Source: DASSWG01 sp041689995 (lineage in GTDB: Bacteria; Bacteroidota; Bacteroidia; Flavobacteriales; Flavobacteriaceae). Taken from it: a stretch of DNA of 8,121 nt. A program made the position numbers and the translations under genes. How positions within the stretch are numbered: position 1 is the stretch's first letter; each line of letters opens with the position of its first letter. The stretch covers positions 1-8,121 of the forward strand of contig JBDNFD010000062.1 in the NCBI GenBank assembly GCA_041689995.1. The letters run 5' to 3'. The notes under the pieces were generated by a model. It ran no database searches. It had not been told where the DNA came from and was given only the letters and a program-made list of their open reading frames with translations. Shown here one piece after another: positions 1 to 6,650 of the stretch.

Positions 1-317
1 TACTTACAAGAGTTTTTTTACATTTTAAACCAGCGGTTTTAGAAAAACATCAAGGGTTTTTGAAAATATTCACGACAAAGTATCTTATTTTTAGATAGTT
101 AGACAAAAAATATAATATCAATCGTAAATTAGAATAGAGCCGGGATAGTTAACGCCTTTTTTCATTAAATAATCCTTGGGACAAGTCTAAGAAAATTAAA
201 CCCAATAGAGATTAAATTCAGCAACCAAATATTTTATGAAAAATTTAACAGTTTTTAATTGTTTTTTTTTGCAAATAAATTAATATTGTTAATATTAATC
301 TCTTAAACCATTTTAAA
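1..317. other. Intergenic region without a convincing gene
   Basis: This AT-rich stretch has frequent stops in all frames. Two forward frames are open at the left edge, one closing at about base 42 and the other at about base 98, so the 3' end of an upstream gene could be present. Neither fragment is recognisable and neither is called. No tRNA-like cloverleaf and no clear hairpin plus T-tract terminator is visible. The right part holds the candidate promoter for the lipoprotein gene, listed separately. Confidence 0.6.
259..288 (+). promoter_or_regulatory. Candidate Bacteroidota-type promoter of the lipoprotein gene
   Basis: A TTG at 259-261 is followed after 19 bases by TAATATTG at 281-288. 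This matches the phylum's -33 TTG and -7 TAnnTTTG consensus at seven of eight -7 positions (with the fifth base A), and the spacing is typical. Transcription would begin near 295, leaving a leader of about 20 bases before the ATG at 318. In DNA this AT-rich a chance match is possible. Confidence 0.45.
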
Positions 318-893
318 ATGAAAAAAGTATATGTTTTTCTTGTCTGCGCAATGGTAATTTGTAGTTGCGAAAAAAATTCAGATTCAAACACCACGGAATT
401 TGAAAACCTTGAAAATGAATTAATCTTGCCATCTTCTATGAATGGTGGAGATTTGAGTAAAGGGGGAAATGAATTAGAAGATCCTGTTTATGGAGAGGAC
501 TTTACTTTTACTGCAAAAGTAGCTCCTCCTAATGAAGGTGTTAGTATTATTACAGTGAATATTGATCTTCATCGTCCGAATCCAAGAAGATGTCTATCAT
601 GTCAATGCGGCCTTGGAGTATGCCAAATTCAAGTATGTATTCCTGGTTGTCCCAAAGGTAGTAGCAACTTTCAATTTGAAATTTCTCAAGAAGAATTGAT
701 TACCGATCCGTCTTTGACTTTTGAATTAAATAATCCTTTGGACAAAAAGTTTGATACAAACTTTTATGTAAATGTAGATCAGGTTGCATTTGATAACGAA
801 GGTACTTCTTATAAAATTCCAGAAGGAATTTATCCAATCGATTATAGTATTGGTGATTTTGGTGGATACACTATTCCTTTCATAATGCAATAA
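318..893 (+). CDS. Small exported lipoprotein with a dense cysteine cluster
   Basis: The 191-residue product starts with a lipoprotein signal peptide: Lys2-Lys3, a hydrophobic stretch at 4-15, and a lipobox ending at Cys17 (ICSC, with an unusual Cys at the -2 position), followed by the Ser/Asn/Thr-rich tether typical of Bacteroidota lipoproteins. After maturation it should be anchored to a membrane and face the periplasm or the outside. The body looks beta-rich. Between residues 92 and 111 there are six cysteines (92, 95, 97, 102, 107, 111), a CxxCxC start followed by wider spacing. The rest of the mature protein has no further cysteine beyond the lipidated Cys17. Such a cluster could bind metal or form disulfides; the sequence does not decide. 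The stop codon overlaps the start of a thioredoxin-like gene, so the two are probably cotranslated. I do not recognise the family, and no enzymatic motif is visible. A candidate promoter lies at 259-288. Confidence 0.85.
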   Translation: MKKVYVFLVCAMVICSCEKNSDSNTTEFENLENELILPSSMNGGDLSKGGNELEDPVYGEDFTFTAKVAPPNEGVSIITVNIDLHRPNPRRCLSCQCGLGVCQIQVCIPGCPKGSSNFQFEISQEELITDPSLTFELNNPLDKKFDTNFYVNVDQVAFDNEGTSYKIPEGIYPIDYSIGDFGGYTIPFIMQ

Positions 894-1504
894 TGTACAA
901 ATTAATGAATTACCTGAAATATATAATTGTATTTTTTTGTGCAAATACAATGCTTGCTCAAACCTATAAAGCGGAAAGCATCGGTTCCTTTAAAAATGTT
1001 ATCGAACAAATAAGGGATTCAACTTCCACCGCTACCTATACAATCACAGAAAATGAACTTGACCAATTAATAAAGGAAAGTCCACCTTCTTTACATTTGG
1101 TCTATGTTTTTGCATCGTGGTGCAGTCCCTGCATGGAAAAACTTCCTAAGATTATCAAAATCGCGGAATCAAACAAAATTCCTTTATACATTATAATGCA
1201 AGAGGAAAATGATAGTAAAAGATTGTACCGGGCTAATAAAGTTTTGTCCGAAAAAATCAATATTCCTTCTTATGTTTATGATTTTGACAACATAAATTCC
1301 GGCAGGTTTCGAAAAAGGACACAGTCTTTCCAAAAATTTATACAACATTATTTAAAAGAAGAATATGATCCAGGTTTCACATACGGATTTACCAATTTTT
1401 TCTTGTTGGATAAAAATGCTGATTTGATTTTCAGCAATAAAAAGGTTAGTCACCAGCTGGACAATTTGGTCAAGATTATTAAAAATCACAAAAACCAAAG
1501 TTAA
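893..1504 (+). CDS. Exported thioredoxin-like protein with CSPC motif
   Basis: The product is 203 residues from the ATG that overlaps the previous stop (TAATG). A second in-frame ATG at 905 would drop four residues and still leave a good signal peptide (hydrophobic 10-20, then Leu-Ala-Gln, with cleavage near residue 22-23), so it should be periplasmic. Residues 68-80 form the beta strand and redox motif of a thioredoxin fold, with Trp76-Cys77-Ser78-Pro79-Cys80. A second strand with the FFLLDKN pattern (169-175) resembles the TlpA/AhpC-type strand after the cis-proline, but the expected proline just before the Thr-x-Phe is replaced by Phe166, so redox behaviour may differ from textbook thioredoxins. 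About 65 residues separate the two elements, which suggests an inserted helical segment. Translational coupling to a cysteine-rich lipoprotein suggests that the lipoprotein may be its substrate or partner; this is inferred. A strong terminator follows 38 bases downstream. Confidence 0.87.
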   Translation: MYKLMNYLKYIIVFFCANTMLAQTYKAESIGSFKNVIEQIRDSTSTATYTITENELDQLIKESPPSLHLVYVFASWCSPCMEKLPKIIKIAESNKIPLYIIMQEENDSKRLYRANKVLSEKINIPSYVYDFDNINSGRFRKRTQSFQKFIQHYLKEEYDPGFTYGFTNFFLLDKNADLIFSNKKVSHQLDNLVKIIKNHKNQS

Positions 1505-1541
1505 TTTAGCTTCTGGATTAAAATTGAACTATAAAACGAAT

Positions 1542-1576
1542 AAGGCCATCATTTTAAAATTGATGGCCTTTTTTTT
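1542..1576 (+). terminator. Rho-independent terminator of the lipoprotein/thioredoxin unit
   Basis: A perfect 10-bp stem (AAGGCCATCA paired with TGATGGCCTT) with a 9-base AT loop is followed by a run of eight T ending at 1576. It sits 38 bases after the thioredoxin stop and separates this unit from the isoprenoid genes. The opposite strand has no equally good T-tract, so it is called for the + strand. Confidence 0.93.
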
Positions 1577-1642
1577 ATCAATTGGAAAAAAAGTAAATTA
1601 TTTTTTGTTTAGCTATCACAATTCGCGAACATTAAACTATCG

Positions 1643-1650
1643 TATCTTTG
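1643..1650 (+). promoter_or_regulatory. -7 box (TATCTTTG) of the mvaD promoter
   Basis: TATCTTTG matches TAnnTTTG exactly and lies 18 bases upstream of the ATG at 1669. No clean TTG is found at the usual -33 distance. It decides the start of the next gene: a TTG codon at 1648 that extends the frame by seven residues is part of this box and would precede the transcript start, so it is rejected as start. Confidence 0.6.
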
Positions 1651-1668
1651 TTTTTTCAGAAACCAAGC

Positions 1669-2751
1669 ATGAACCTAACCGAAAAAGACTTTCTTCCCAA
1701 AAAATATACCCACGAAATTAAGAAGGGAAAGGTTTCCGCCACTGCGCCAAGCAATATTGCTTTGGTGAAATATTGGGGAAAATATGGAAACCAATTGCCG
1801 AAAAACCCTTCCATAAGTTTCACATTGAACAATTGCGGCACAACTACTTCCCTGTTTTTCAATAAAAAGAAAATAGCTGATCAACAGGAAAAAGATTTCA
1901 GTTTTGATGTTTATTTTGAAGGAGAAAAAAACACCGATTTTGCTCCAAAAATTAAGCAATTTTTTGAACGTATTGTTCAATATGTTCCCTTTTTGAACGA
2001 ATATTATTTTCATATTGAAACCGAAAACACTTTTCCACACAGCAGCGGAATTGCTTCTTCGGCGAGCGGAATGGCGGCTTTAAGTTTGTGTTTATTGGAA
2101 ATTGAAAAACAATTATCACCCGAAATGTCCCAAGAATATCTTCTTCAAAAAGCATCATTTCTGGCCCGACTTGGTTCCGGAAGCGCTTGCAGAAGTATTT
2201 ATAATGGATTGGTGGTTTGGGGGAAACATTCCGGAATAGCAAACAGCAGCAATTTATATGGCACGAAATATTTAAATAAAGTCCACAAAGTATTTCACAA
2301 ATTTCAAGATACCATTCTCTTGGTAGATGAAGGTAAAAAAAAAGTGAGCAGTAGCATCGGGCATAATTTGATGCTTGATCATCCTTTTGCAGAAGCACGA
2401 TTTTTGCAAGCCAAAAATAATTTGACCCATTTACAGGAAATACTCAAAATTGGCGATTTAGATACGTTCATTAAATTGGTGGAAAGTGAGGCTCTTTCCC
2501 TTCATGCGATGATGATGACGGCGCAACCTTATTTTTTGTTGATGAAGCCCAACACATTAAAAATAATCGAAAAAATATGGGAATTCCGAAAACGGACCGG
2601 TTTGCACCTTTGTTTCACGCTGGACGCCGGCGCCAATGTTCACGCATTGTTTCCTGAAATGGAAAAGGAAAAAACCACTCTTTTCATCAAAAACGAATTA
2701 TCGGAATTCTGTCAGCAAGGAAGATATATCGAGGACTATTTCGAATTATAA
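1669..2751 (+). CDS. mvaD: Diphosphomevalonate decarboxylase
   Basis: The 360-residue protein is a GHMP-superfamily decarboxylase that makes isopentenyl diphosphate from mevalonate diphosphate with ATP in the cytoplasm, the last step of the classical mevalonate pathway. Family motifs appear in order: APSNIALVKYWGK (26-38); the phosphate-binding loop with FPHSSGIASSASG (122-134); RLGSGSACRS (167-176); and TLDAGAN (317-323), whose Asp319 aligns with the catalytic aspartate. The usual DAGPN reads DAGAN here, a mild change. The length is slightly above the roughly 300-340 of most bacterial enzymes because of a 20-residue N-terminal extension and a charged insert near 65-90. The ATG at 1669 is chosen because the upstream alternative TTG lies inside the promoter. 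It is followed by a mevalonate-kinase-type gene after 66 bp. A phosphomevalonate decarboxylase activity is a less likely alternative, since paralogues share these motifs. Confidence 0.95.
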   Translation: MNLTEKDFLPKKYTHEIKKGKVSATAPSNIALVKYWGKYGNQLPKNPSISFTLNNCGTTTSLFFNKKKIADQQEKDFSFDVYFEGEKNTDFAPKIKQFFERIVQYVPFLNEYYFHIETENTFPHSSGIASSASGMAALSLCLLEIEKQLSPEMSQEYLLQKASFLARLGSGSACRSIYNGLVVWGKHSGIANSSNLYGTKYLNKVHKVFHKFQDTILLVDEGKKKVSSSIGHNLMLDHPFAEARFLQAKNNLTHLQEILKIGDLDTFIKLVESEALSLHAMMMTAQPYFLLMKPNTLKIIEKIWEFRKRTGLHLCFTLDAGANVHALFPEMEKEKTTLFIKNELSEFCQQGRYIEDYFEL

Positions 2752-2781
2752 AATCTAACAGTTCATTAACCTAAAATTTCG

Positions 2782-2789
2782 TAATTTAG
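2782..2789 (+). promoter_or_regulatory. Possible -7 box (TAATTTAG) before the GHMP kinase
   Basis: TAATTTAG differs from TAnnTTTG at one position and lies 28 bases before the ATG at 2818, the same placement as the better boxes at 1643 and 4763. The -33 element is weak (TTC at 2762-2764). It may give the kinase and prenyltransferase genes their own transcript in addition to read-through from mvaD. Confidence 0.35.
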
Positions 2790-2817
2790 CAGCTTGAAAG
2801 CACATTATCAAACCAAT

Positions 2818-3762
2818 ATGAAAGGACCTTTATTCTACGCCAAAATTCTTCTCTTCGGGGAATATGGAATCATTAAAGATTCCAAAGGCTTGTCAATTCC
2901 ATATAATATTTTCAACGGCACCTTGAAAATCGCGGATTCCGAAAATTTCGACTCAAAACAGGAGGAATCCAATTTGAGCTTGAAACGATTTGCGGTTTAT
3001 TTACGCGAATTGGAAATTAAAAATCCGGATTTAGTGGATTTCGATCTGAAAAGCCTCGAAACCGACATCGCCGACGGAATGTATTTTGACAGTAGCATTC
3101 CACAAGGTTATGGTGTGGGAAGCAGTGGCGCTTTGGTCGCTGCGATTTATGATAAATATGCTTTCAATAAAATCACCGTTCTGGAAAGCCTGACCCGCGA
3201 AAAATTATTGAAATTGAAATATATTTTCGGGGAAATGGAATCCTTTTTTCACGGGCAATCTTCCGGTTTAGATCCACTGAACAGTTATTTGAGTTTGCCG
3301 ATTTTAATCAATTCCAAAGACAATATCGAAGCCGCCGGAATTCCTTCCCAAACAAAAAATGGAAAAGGAGCCGTGTTTTTGATGGACAGCGGATCAGTTG
3401 GGGAAACCGCACCGATGATTCATATTTTTATGGAAAACATGAAAAATGAAGGTTTTCGAAAAATGTTGAAAGAAAAATTTGTGAAACACACGGATGCCTG
3501 CGTGGAAGATTTCCTTAAAGGAGACGTTACTTCCCTTTTCGGAAATATCAAAGAATTGTCACACGTTGTTTTAGATAATTTCAAGCCAATGATTCCCAAA
3601 AAATTCCACAAAATTTGGAAACGTGGCATCGAAACCAACGCCTATTATCTAAAATTGTGCGGTTCAGGTGGCGGAGGCTATATTCTTGGTTTCACCGAAG
3701 ACCTTGCAAAAGCCAAAAAAGTCTTGAAAGGCCATCGCTTGGAGGTCGTTTATAATTTCTAA
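2818..3762 (+). CDS. mvk: Mevalonate kinase-type GHMP kinase
   Basis: The 314-residue protein has the three GHMP kinase motifs: KILLFGEYG at 9-17 (the mevalonate-kinase form, usually KxILFGEH), the ATP-binding loop IPQGYGVGSSGA at 94-105, and the glycine-rich KLCGSGGGGYILGF at 279-292. FHGQSSGLDP (144-153) carries the catalytic Asp152 in the FHGxxSGxD context typical of mevalonate kinases. It would phosphorylate mevalonate with ATP in the cytoplasm and feed the neighbouring decarboxylase. Because no separate phosphomevalonate kinase is seen here and the substrate residues cannot be judged by eye, phosphomevalonate as substrate is not excluded. The ATG at 2818 gives a family-like N-terminus; an in-frame TTG at 2794 would add eight residues but lies about where transcription would begin. 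The stop is 15 bp from the prenyltransferase start, which indicates an operon. Confidence 0.88.
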   Translation: MKGPLFYAKILLFGEYGIIKDSKGLSIPYNIFNGTLKIADSENFDSKQEESNLSLKRFAVYLRELEIKNPDLVDFDLKSLETDIADGMYFDSSIPQGYGVGSSGALVAAIYDKYAFNKITVLESLTREKLLKLKYIFGEMESFFHGQSSGLDPLNSYLSLPILINSKDNIEAAGIPSQTKNGKGAVFLMDSGSVGETAPMIHIFMENMKNEGFRKMLKEKFVKHTDACVEDFLKGDVTSLFGNIKELSHVVLDNFKPMIPKKFHKIWKRGIETNAYYLKLCGSGGGGYILGFTEDLAKAKKVLKGHRLEVVYNF

Positions 3763-3777
3763 AGAATTTTCACGGAC

Positions 3778-4686
3778 ATGGTATCGCGAAAGATCAAACT
3801 GCGGTTGCTGAAATTGCTGAGTTTGTTCTCGGTTGTGCGCGGCTATAACATTTTGATCCTTGTACTTGCACAATACCTGAGTTCCATTTATATTTTGGCG
3901 CCCCAAAAACCATTGGGCGAAGTTCTTTTCGACCTCGAGTTATTTATTTTGGTCCTGGCTTCTTCCTTTGCGATCGCCGCTGGTTATCTGATCAATAATT
4001 TTTACGATACCAAAAAAGATCTGATCAACCGCCCCACCAAAACATTGATAGATAATTATGTGAGCCAACGCACCAAACTTTCGGTATATTTTCTGTTGAA
4101 TTTTCTGACGGTGGTCTTAGCAAGTTACGTCTCTTTTAGAGCTGTGATCTTCTTTTCCTTATATATTTTTTTCCTGTGGTTCTATTCGCATAAATTAAAA
4201 AAATATCCGTTCATCGGAAATATTACTGCATCCATTTTGGCAATTGTCCCCTTTTTTGTGGTGTTTATTTACTACAAGAATTTTGAACTGGTGATTTTTC
4301 TGCACGCAATGTACTTGTTTTTGGTTTTGTCGTTGCGCGAACTGGTGAAAGATTTGGAGAATATAAAGGGTGATTTCGTTCAAGATTATCGAACGATTCC
4401 GGTGGTTTATGATATTCGCATCACCAAACGAATCTCGTCTTTACTCGTATTCCTGACAATTATTCCTTCCACAATCTTGGTGGTCGGTAATTTTGAAATT
4501 GGCTATATGGTTTACTTTTTCTATTTCAGTTTTGCAGTATTGCTGATTTTTCTTGTATTTCTGTGGAAATCTCAATCAAAAATTCAATATGTATTATTGC
4601 ATAATCTTCTAAAATTGGTCATTGTTCTTGGGGTTTTCAGCATTTTACTGATTAATGTGAATGTGGTACTGAACCGGATTTTTTAA
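3778..4686 (+). CDS. UbiA-family prenyltransferase (geranylgeranylglycerol-phosphate geranylgeranyltransferase-like)
   Basis: This 302-residue, strongly hydrophobic integral membrane protein has about nine predicted spans (roughly 25-43, 55-74, 100-120, 122-138, 148-166, 170-186, 220-237, 241-264 and 275-296), as expected for the UbiA fold. The first aspartate-rich motif reads NNFYDTKKD at 73-81, an NDxxDxxxD motif with Asn in place of the second-position Asp, followed by the usual INRPxK. The second acidic motif is KDLENIKGD at 191-199 with YRTIP after it. Together they bind the magnesium and diphosphate of a polyprenyl donor. The acceptor cannot be read from the sequence. The closest general type seems to be the branch that joins geranylgeranyl to glycerol-phosphate ethers, but menaquinone, heme O or chlorophyll-like branches share the fold. 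The tight link to mevalonate genes (15 bp gap) fits an isoprenoid consumer. Confidence 0.87.
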   Translation: MVSRKIKLRLLKLLSLFSVVRGYNILILVLAQYLSSIYILAPQKPLGEVLFDLELFILVLASSFAIAAGYLINNFYDTKKDLINRPTKTLIDNYVSQRTKLSVYFLLNFLTVVLASYVSFRAVIFFSLYIFFLWFYSHKLKKYPFIGNITASILAIVPFFVVFIYYKNFELVIFLHAMYLFLVLSLRELVKDLENIKGDFVQDYRTIPVVYDIRITKRISSLLVFLTIIPSTILVVGNFEIGYMVYFFYFSFAVLLIFLVFLWKSQSKIQYVLLHNLLKLVIVLGVFSILLINVNVVLNRIF

Positions 4687-4762
4687 AAAGTAAGATTAGG
4701 ATTCTCCGCAAGACTTTTCTTTCGACTAAAAATACGAAGAACAAAAAACAAATAACTTCGCC

Positions 4763-4770
4763 TATCTTTG
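4763..4770 (+). promoter_or_regulatory. -7 box (TATCTTTG) of the pseudouridine synthase promoter
   Basis: An exact TAnnTTTG match, identical to the box at 1643-1650, is found 14 bases before the ATG at 4785. There is no TTG at the normal -33 spacing. It suggests that the pseudouridine synthase is also transcribed on its own, in line with the 98-bp gap after the prenyltransferase gene. Confidence 0.6.
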
Positions 4771-4784
4771 CAAAAAAAGTTGGA

Positions 4785-5612
4785 ATGGAGAATAAGCGAA
4801 AACCGGGGAAAAAATATTCCGGAAAGAGAAAAGAAGGAGCAAGAATTGGAAAATCAAACCCGAAAAAAGCTCCGCTTGTAGATAAGCAAACGCAAGACCC
4901 AACCGCAGGAATACGCTTGAACAAATATATTGCCAATTCAGGAATGTGCTCGCGCCGTGATGCAGATATTTACATTGCTGCTGGAAATGTGCAAGTTAAC
5001 GGACAAGTTATTACCGAAATGGGGCATGTTGTAAAACTTTCGGATGAAGTGAAATTCGACGGAAGAAGGATCAATCCCGAGAAAAAGGAATATATCTTAT
5101 TGAACAAACCCAAGGGATTTTTTGTTACGGGAAGTTTGAAAAAAGGCGAACGAACCGTTATGGGATTGATTGACGGCGCATCGAAAGCCAAACTTTCCCC
5201 CGTTGGAAAATTGGATACAAGCACTTCAGGATTACTTTTGTTCACAAACGATGGAACGCTCTCCAAAAATTTGATGACCCCAAAAAATGGTTTACGCCAG
5301 ATTTACCATGTTGAATTGGACAAAAACTTGGATATGGAAGATTTGGAGAGAATCAGGGAAGGAATCACCCTTGAAGATGGAAAAGTGAAAGTCGATGATA
5401 TAAGTTATATTGAAAACGAACCAAAACGTCAGGTTGGGTTGGAATTAAAAAGCGTAAAGCAACATATTGTTCAGCGTCTATTCAAAAAGTTGAATTACGA
5501 AATCGTGAAATTGGACCGGGTGGTTTATGGCGGATTGACCAAAAAAGACCTTCCCCGTGGAAGATATCGTCAACTCACCAGACAAGAAATAATCAATTTG
5601 GGAATGATTTGA
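4785..5612 (+). CDS. RsuA/RluB-family rRNA pseudouridine synthase
   Basis: The 275-residue protein starts with a very basic, disordered-looking tail (1-40), common in Bacteroidota members. An S4 RNA-binding domain follows (about 43-90, RLNKYIANSGMCSRRDAD), then the RsuA-type catalytic domain from NKPKG (107-111). The catalytic motif is GKLDTSTSGLLLFTNDG at 141-157 with Asp144. It would isomerise a uridine in rRNA, probably 23S, but the target nucleotide cannot be read from sequence. The C-terminal LDRVVYGGLTKKDLPRGRYR (243-262) is typical. Two oddities are visible: the usual GRLD is GKLD, and the RNA-contacting segment that normally reads like GRNRxVRR is VKQHIVQR (224-231), so several family arginines are lost. 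This may be a diverged paralogue with a different or weaker target. The gene follows the isoprenoid genes in the same direction but probably has its own promoter. Confidence 0.92.
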   Translation: MENKRKPGKKYSGKRKEGARIGKSNPKKAPLVDKQTQDPTAGIRLNKYIANSGMCSRRDADIYIAAGNVQVNGQVITEMGHVVKLSDEVKFDGRRINPEKKEYILLNKPKGFFVTGSLKKGERTVMGLIDGASKAKLSPVGKLDTSTSGLLLFTNDGTLSKNLMTPKNGLRQIYHVELDKNLDMEDLERIREGITLEDGKVKVDDISYIENEPKRQVGLELKSVKQHIVQRLFKKLNYEIVKLDRVVYGGLTKKDLPRGRYRQLTRQEIINLGMI

Positions 5613-5653
5613 GGGTTTTGGAGTCATCTTCTTTCCCTTACTCCAAAATTTTA
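5613..5653 (+). terminator. Possible terminator after the pseudouridine synthase
   Basis: Directly after the stop, TTTTGGAGT (5616-5624) pairs perfectly with ACTCCAAAA (5640-5648) around a 15-base loop. Only a short T stretch follows (TTTT, 5649-5652), so the hairpin is weaker than the one at 1542 and may need helper factors or act as a 3'-end stabiliser. Confidence 0.5.
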
Positions 5654-5738
5654 GGGACTTCTCGTTTTCAATAAGTTTCCATTTCACATGAATTTCTTCG
5701 TGTTGTGATACTGGTTTCTCAAGAAAGGCGCAATAGTT

Positions 5739-5766
5739 TGTAACCTTATTTCGACTTTTTCATCTA
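5739..5766 (+). promoter_or_regulatory. Candidate ECF-type promoter of the sigma factor gene
   Basis: TGTAACC at 5739-5745 contains the AAC core typical of ECF -35 elements. CATCTA at 5761-5766 could be the matching -10 element, with 15 bases between them. It lies 20 bases before the ATG at 5787. No TAnnTTTG box is found in this gap. The arrangement suggests that the sigma factor drives its own gene; this is inferred from the motifs only. Confidence 0.45.
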
Positions 5767-5786
5767 AAAGTAAAAGACAATATGCC

Positions 5787-6458
5787 ATGGAAGCAATAAA
5801 TATTAATGATTTCAATAATCATAAAATTAAAGAAGCAGAAGTCATTAAACGGATTCTAAGTGGCGAAAAAGAGCTTTATGAAATTCTGGTAAGACGAAAT
5901 AATCAAAAACTATATCGGATTATTCGCAGTTATTTAAAAGATGAGGCTGAAATTGAGGATATTATGCAAAATAGTTATCTAAATGCATTTACCAAGTTGT
6001 ATCAATTCAAATTAGAGTCTTCATTTTCCACTTGGCTTATTCGCATAGGCATAAATGAATCTTTGGCACGTTTAAAGGAAAAGGGGAAACTGTATAATTT
6101 AAATGAAAGATTTGACAATTTAAAGAGCAATAGCATTTTGGAAATGCCAGACAATAGACAATTAAATCCGCAGGACAAAATGATACGCAGTGAAGCAAAG
6201 CAATTTTTAGAAAATGCAATTGATAGTTTGGATTCAAAATATAAGGCAGTTTATATTTTAAGAGAGATCGAAGAAATGAGCCTAAAAGAAATTGCGATCG
6301 CTTTGGATTTGAGCTTGGCCAATGTAAAAATACGTTTACATCGGTCGAAAGAAATGCTAAAAGAGAAAATTTACGAAGTGACAAATGATAGAAACATCTT
6401 TGAATTTGGCTTCAGCAGATGCGACAGGATCACGGAAAATGTAATGAAGAATATTTAG
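5787..6458 (+). CDS. ECF-family RNA polymerase sigma factor
   Basis: The 223-residue protein has the two ECF domains. Region 2 spans about 25-100, with LYEILVRRNNQKLYRII, then a DIMQNSYLNAF segment that contacts the -10 element and core polymerase, then FSTWLIRIGINESL. Region 4 spans about 140-197: a helix-turn-helix with LDSKYKAVYILREIEEMSLKE and then ALDLSLANVKIRLHRSKEML, which reads the -35 element. A short C-terminal tail ends in FEFGFSRCDRITENVMKNI, a Cys-containing RCDRI tail that recurs in one Bacteroidota ECF group. It should redirect RNA polymerase to a small regulon. No transmembrane anti-sigma gene follows, since the next 742 bp have no intact gene, so control may lie elsewhere or work through transcription or the tail cysteine. 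An ECF-like promoter just upstream suggests positive autoregulation. Confidence 0.95.
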   Translation: MEAININDFNNHKIKEAEVIKRILSGEKELYEILVRRNNQKLYRIIRSYLKDEAEIEDIMQNSYLNAFTKLYQFKLESSFSTWLIRIGINESLARLKEKGKLYNLNERFDNLKSNSILEMPDNRQLNPQDKMIRSEAKQFLENAIDSLDSKYKAVYILREIEEMSLKEIAIALDLSLANVKIRLHRSKEMLKEKIYEVTNDRNIFEFGFSRCDRITENVMKNI

Positions 6459-6473
6459 AGGAAATAAGACTCC

Positions 6474-6532
6474 CCTTTCTTTCTTGCATACCATAAAAAA
6501 ATCCTTAAAACTTGTACGGCGGGTATTTGTGT
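6474..6532. repeat. Imperfect direct repeat, copy 1
   Basis: The segment starts 15 bp after the sigma factor stop. It shares with 7023-7086 an ordered set of blocks: a pyrimidine-rich lead ending in TTTCTTGCA, then AATCCTTAA, ACTTGT followed by a purine and C, GGTAT and GTG. Gaps of a few bases separate the blocks. Its TTGCATA lacks the clean dyad partner that copy 2 has, so it is probably the more decayed copy. Confidence 0.6.
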
Positions 6533-6650
6533 CTTTGATCACTGTGAAAAAATCTTCTGATTTTCCCACCGCTTTTTCATATCCATACGTTAGTCAGAAT
6601 TACGATTCCCAGAACATGGTTCTCGTGTAGATTTATCAAAAAATAATTCA

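Noticed and set aside
1..98. 3' end of an upstream gene
   Set aside because: Two frames are open at the edge for 13 and about 31 codons, but neither is recognisable and nothing favours one over the other.
1648..1668. Upstream TTG start for mvaD adding seven residues
   Set aside because: The TTG is the last part of the TATCTTTG promoter box, so it would not be on the transcript; the ATG at 1669 is preferred.
1524..1721. Short + strand open frame between the thioredoxin-like gene and mvaD
   Set aside because: It runs through the terminator hairpin and the mvaD promoter box and into the mvaD start in another frame. The translation has no protein-like character.
2794..2817. Upstream TTG start for the GHMP kinase adding eight residues
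   Set aside because: It lies at about the expected transcription start of the TAATTTAG box, and the ATG at 2818 gives the normal family N-terminus.
6357..6569. 70-codon minus-strand frame overlapping the end of the sigma factor gene
   Set aside because: It is mostly antisense to the sigma factor and repeat copy 1, and its translation has no recognisable character. It is not called as a gene.
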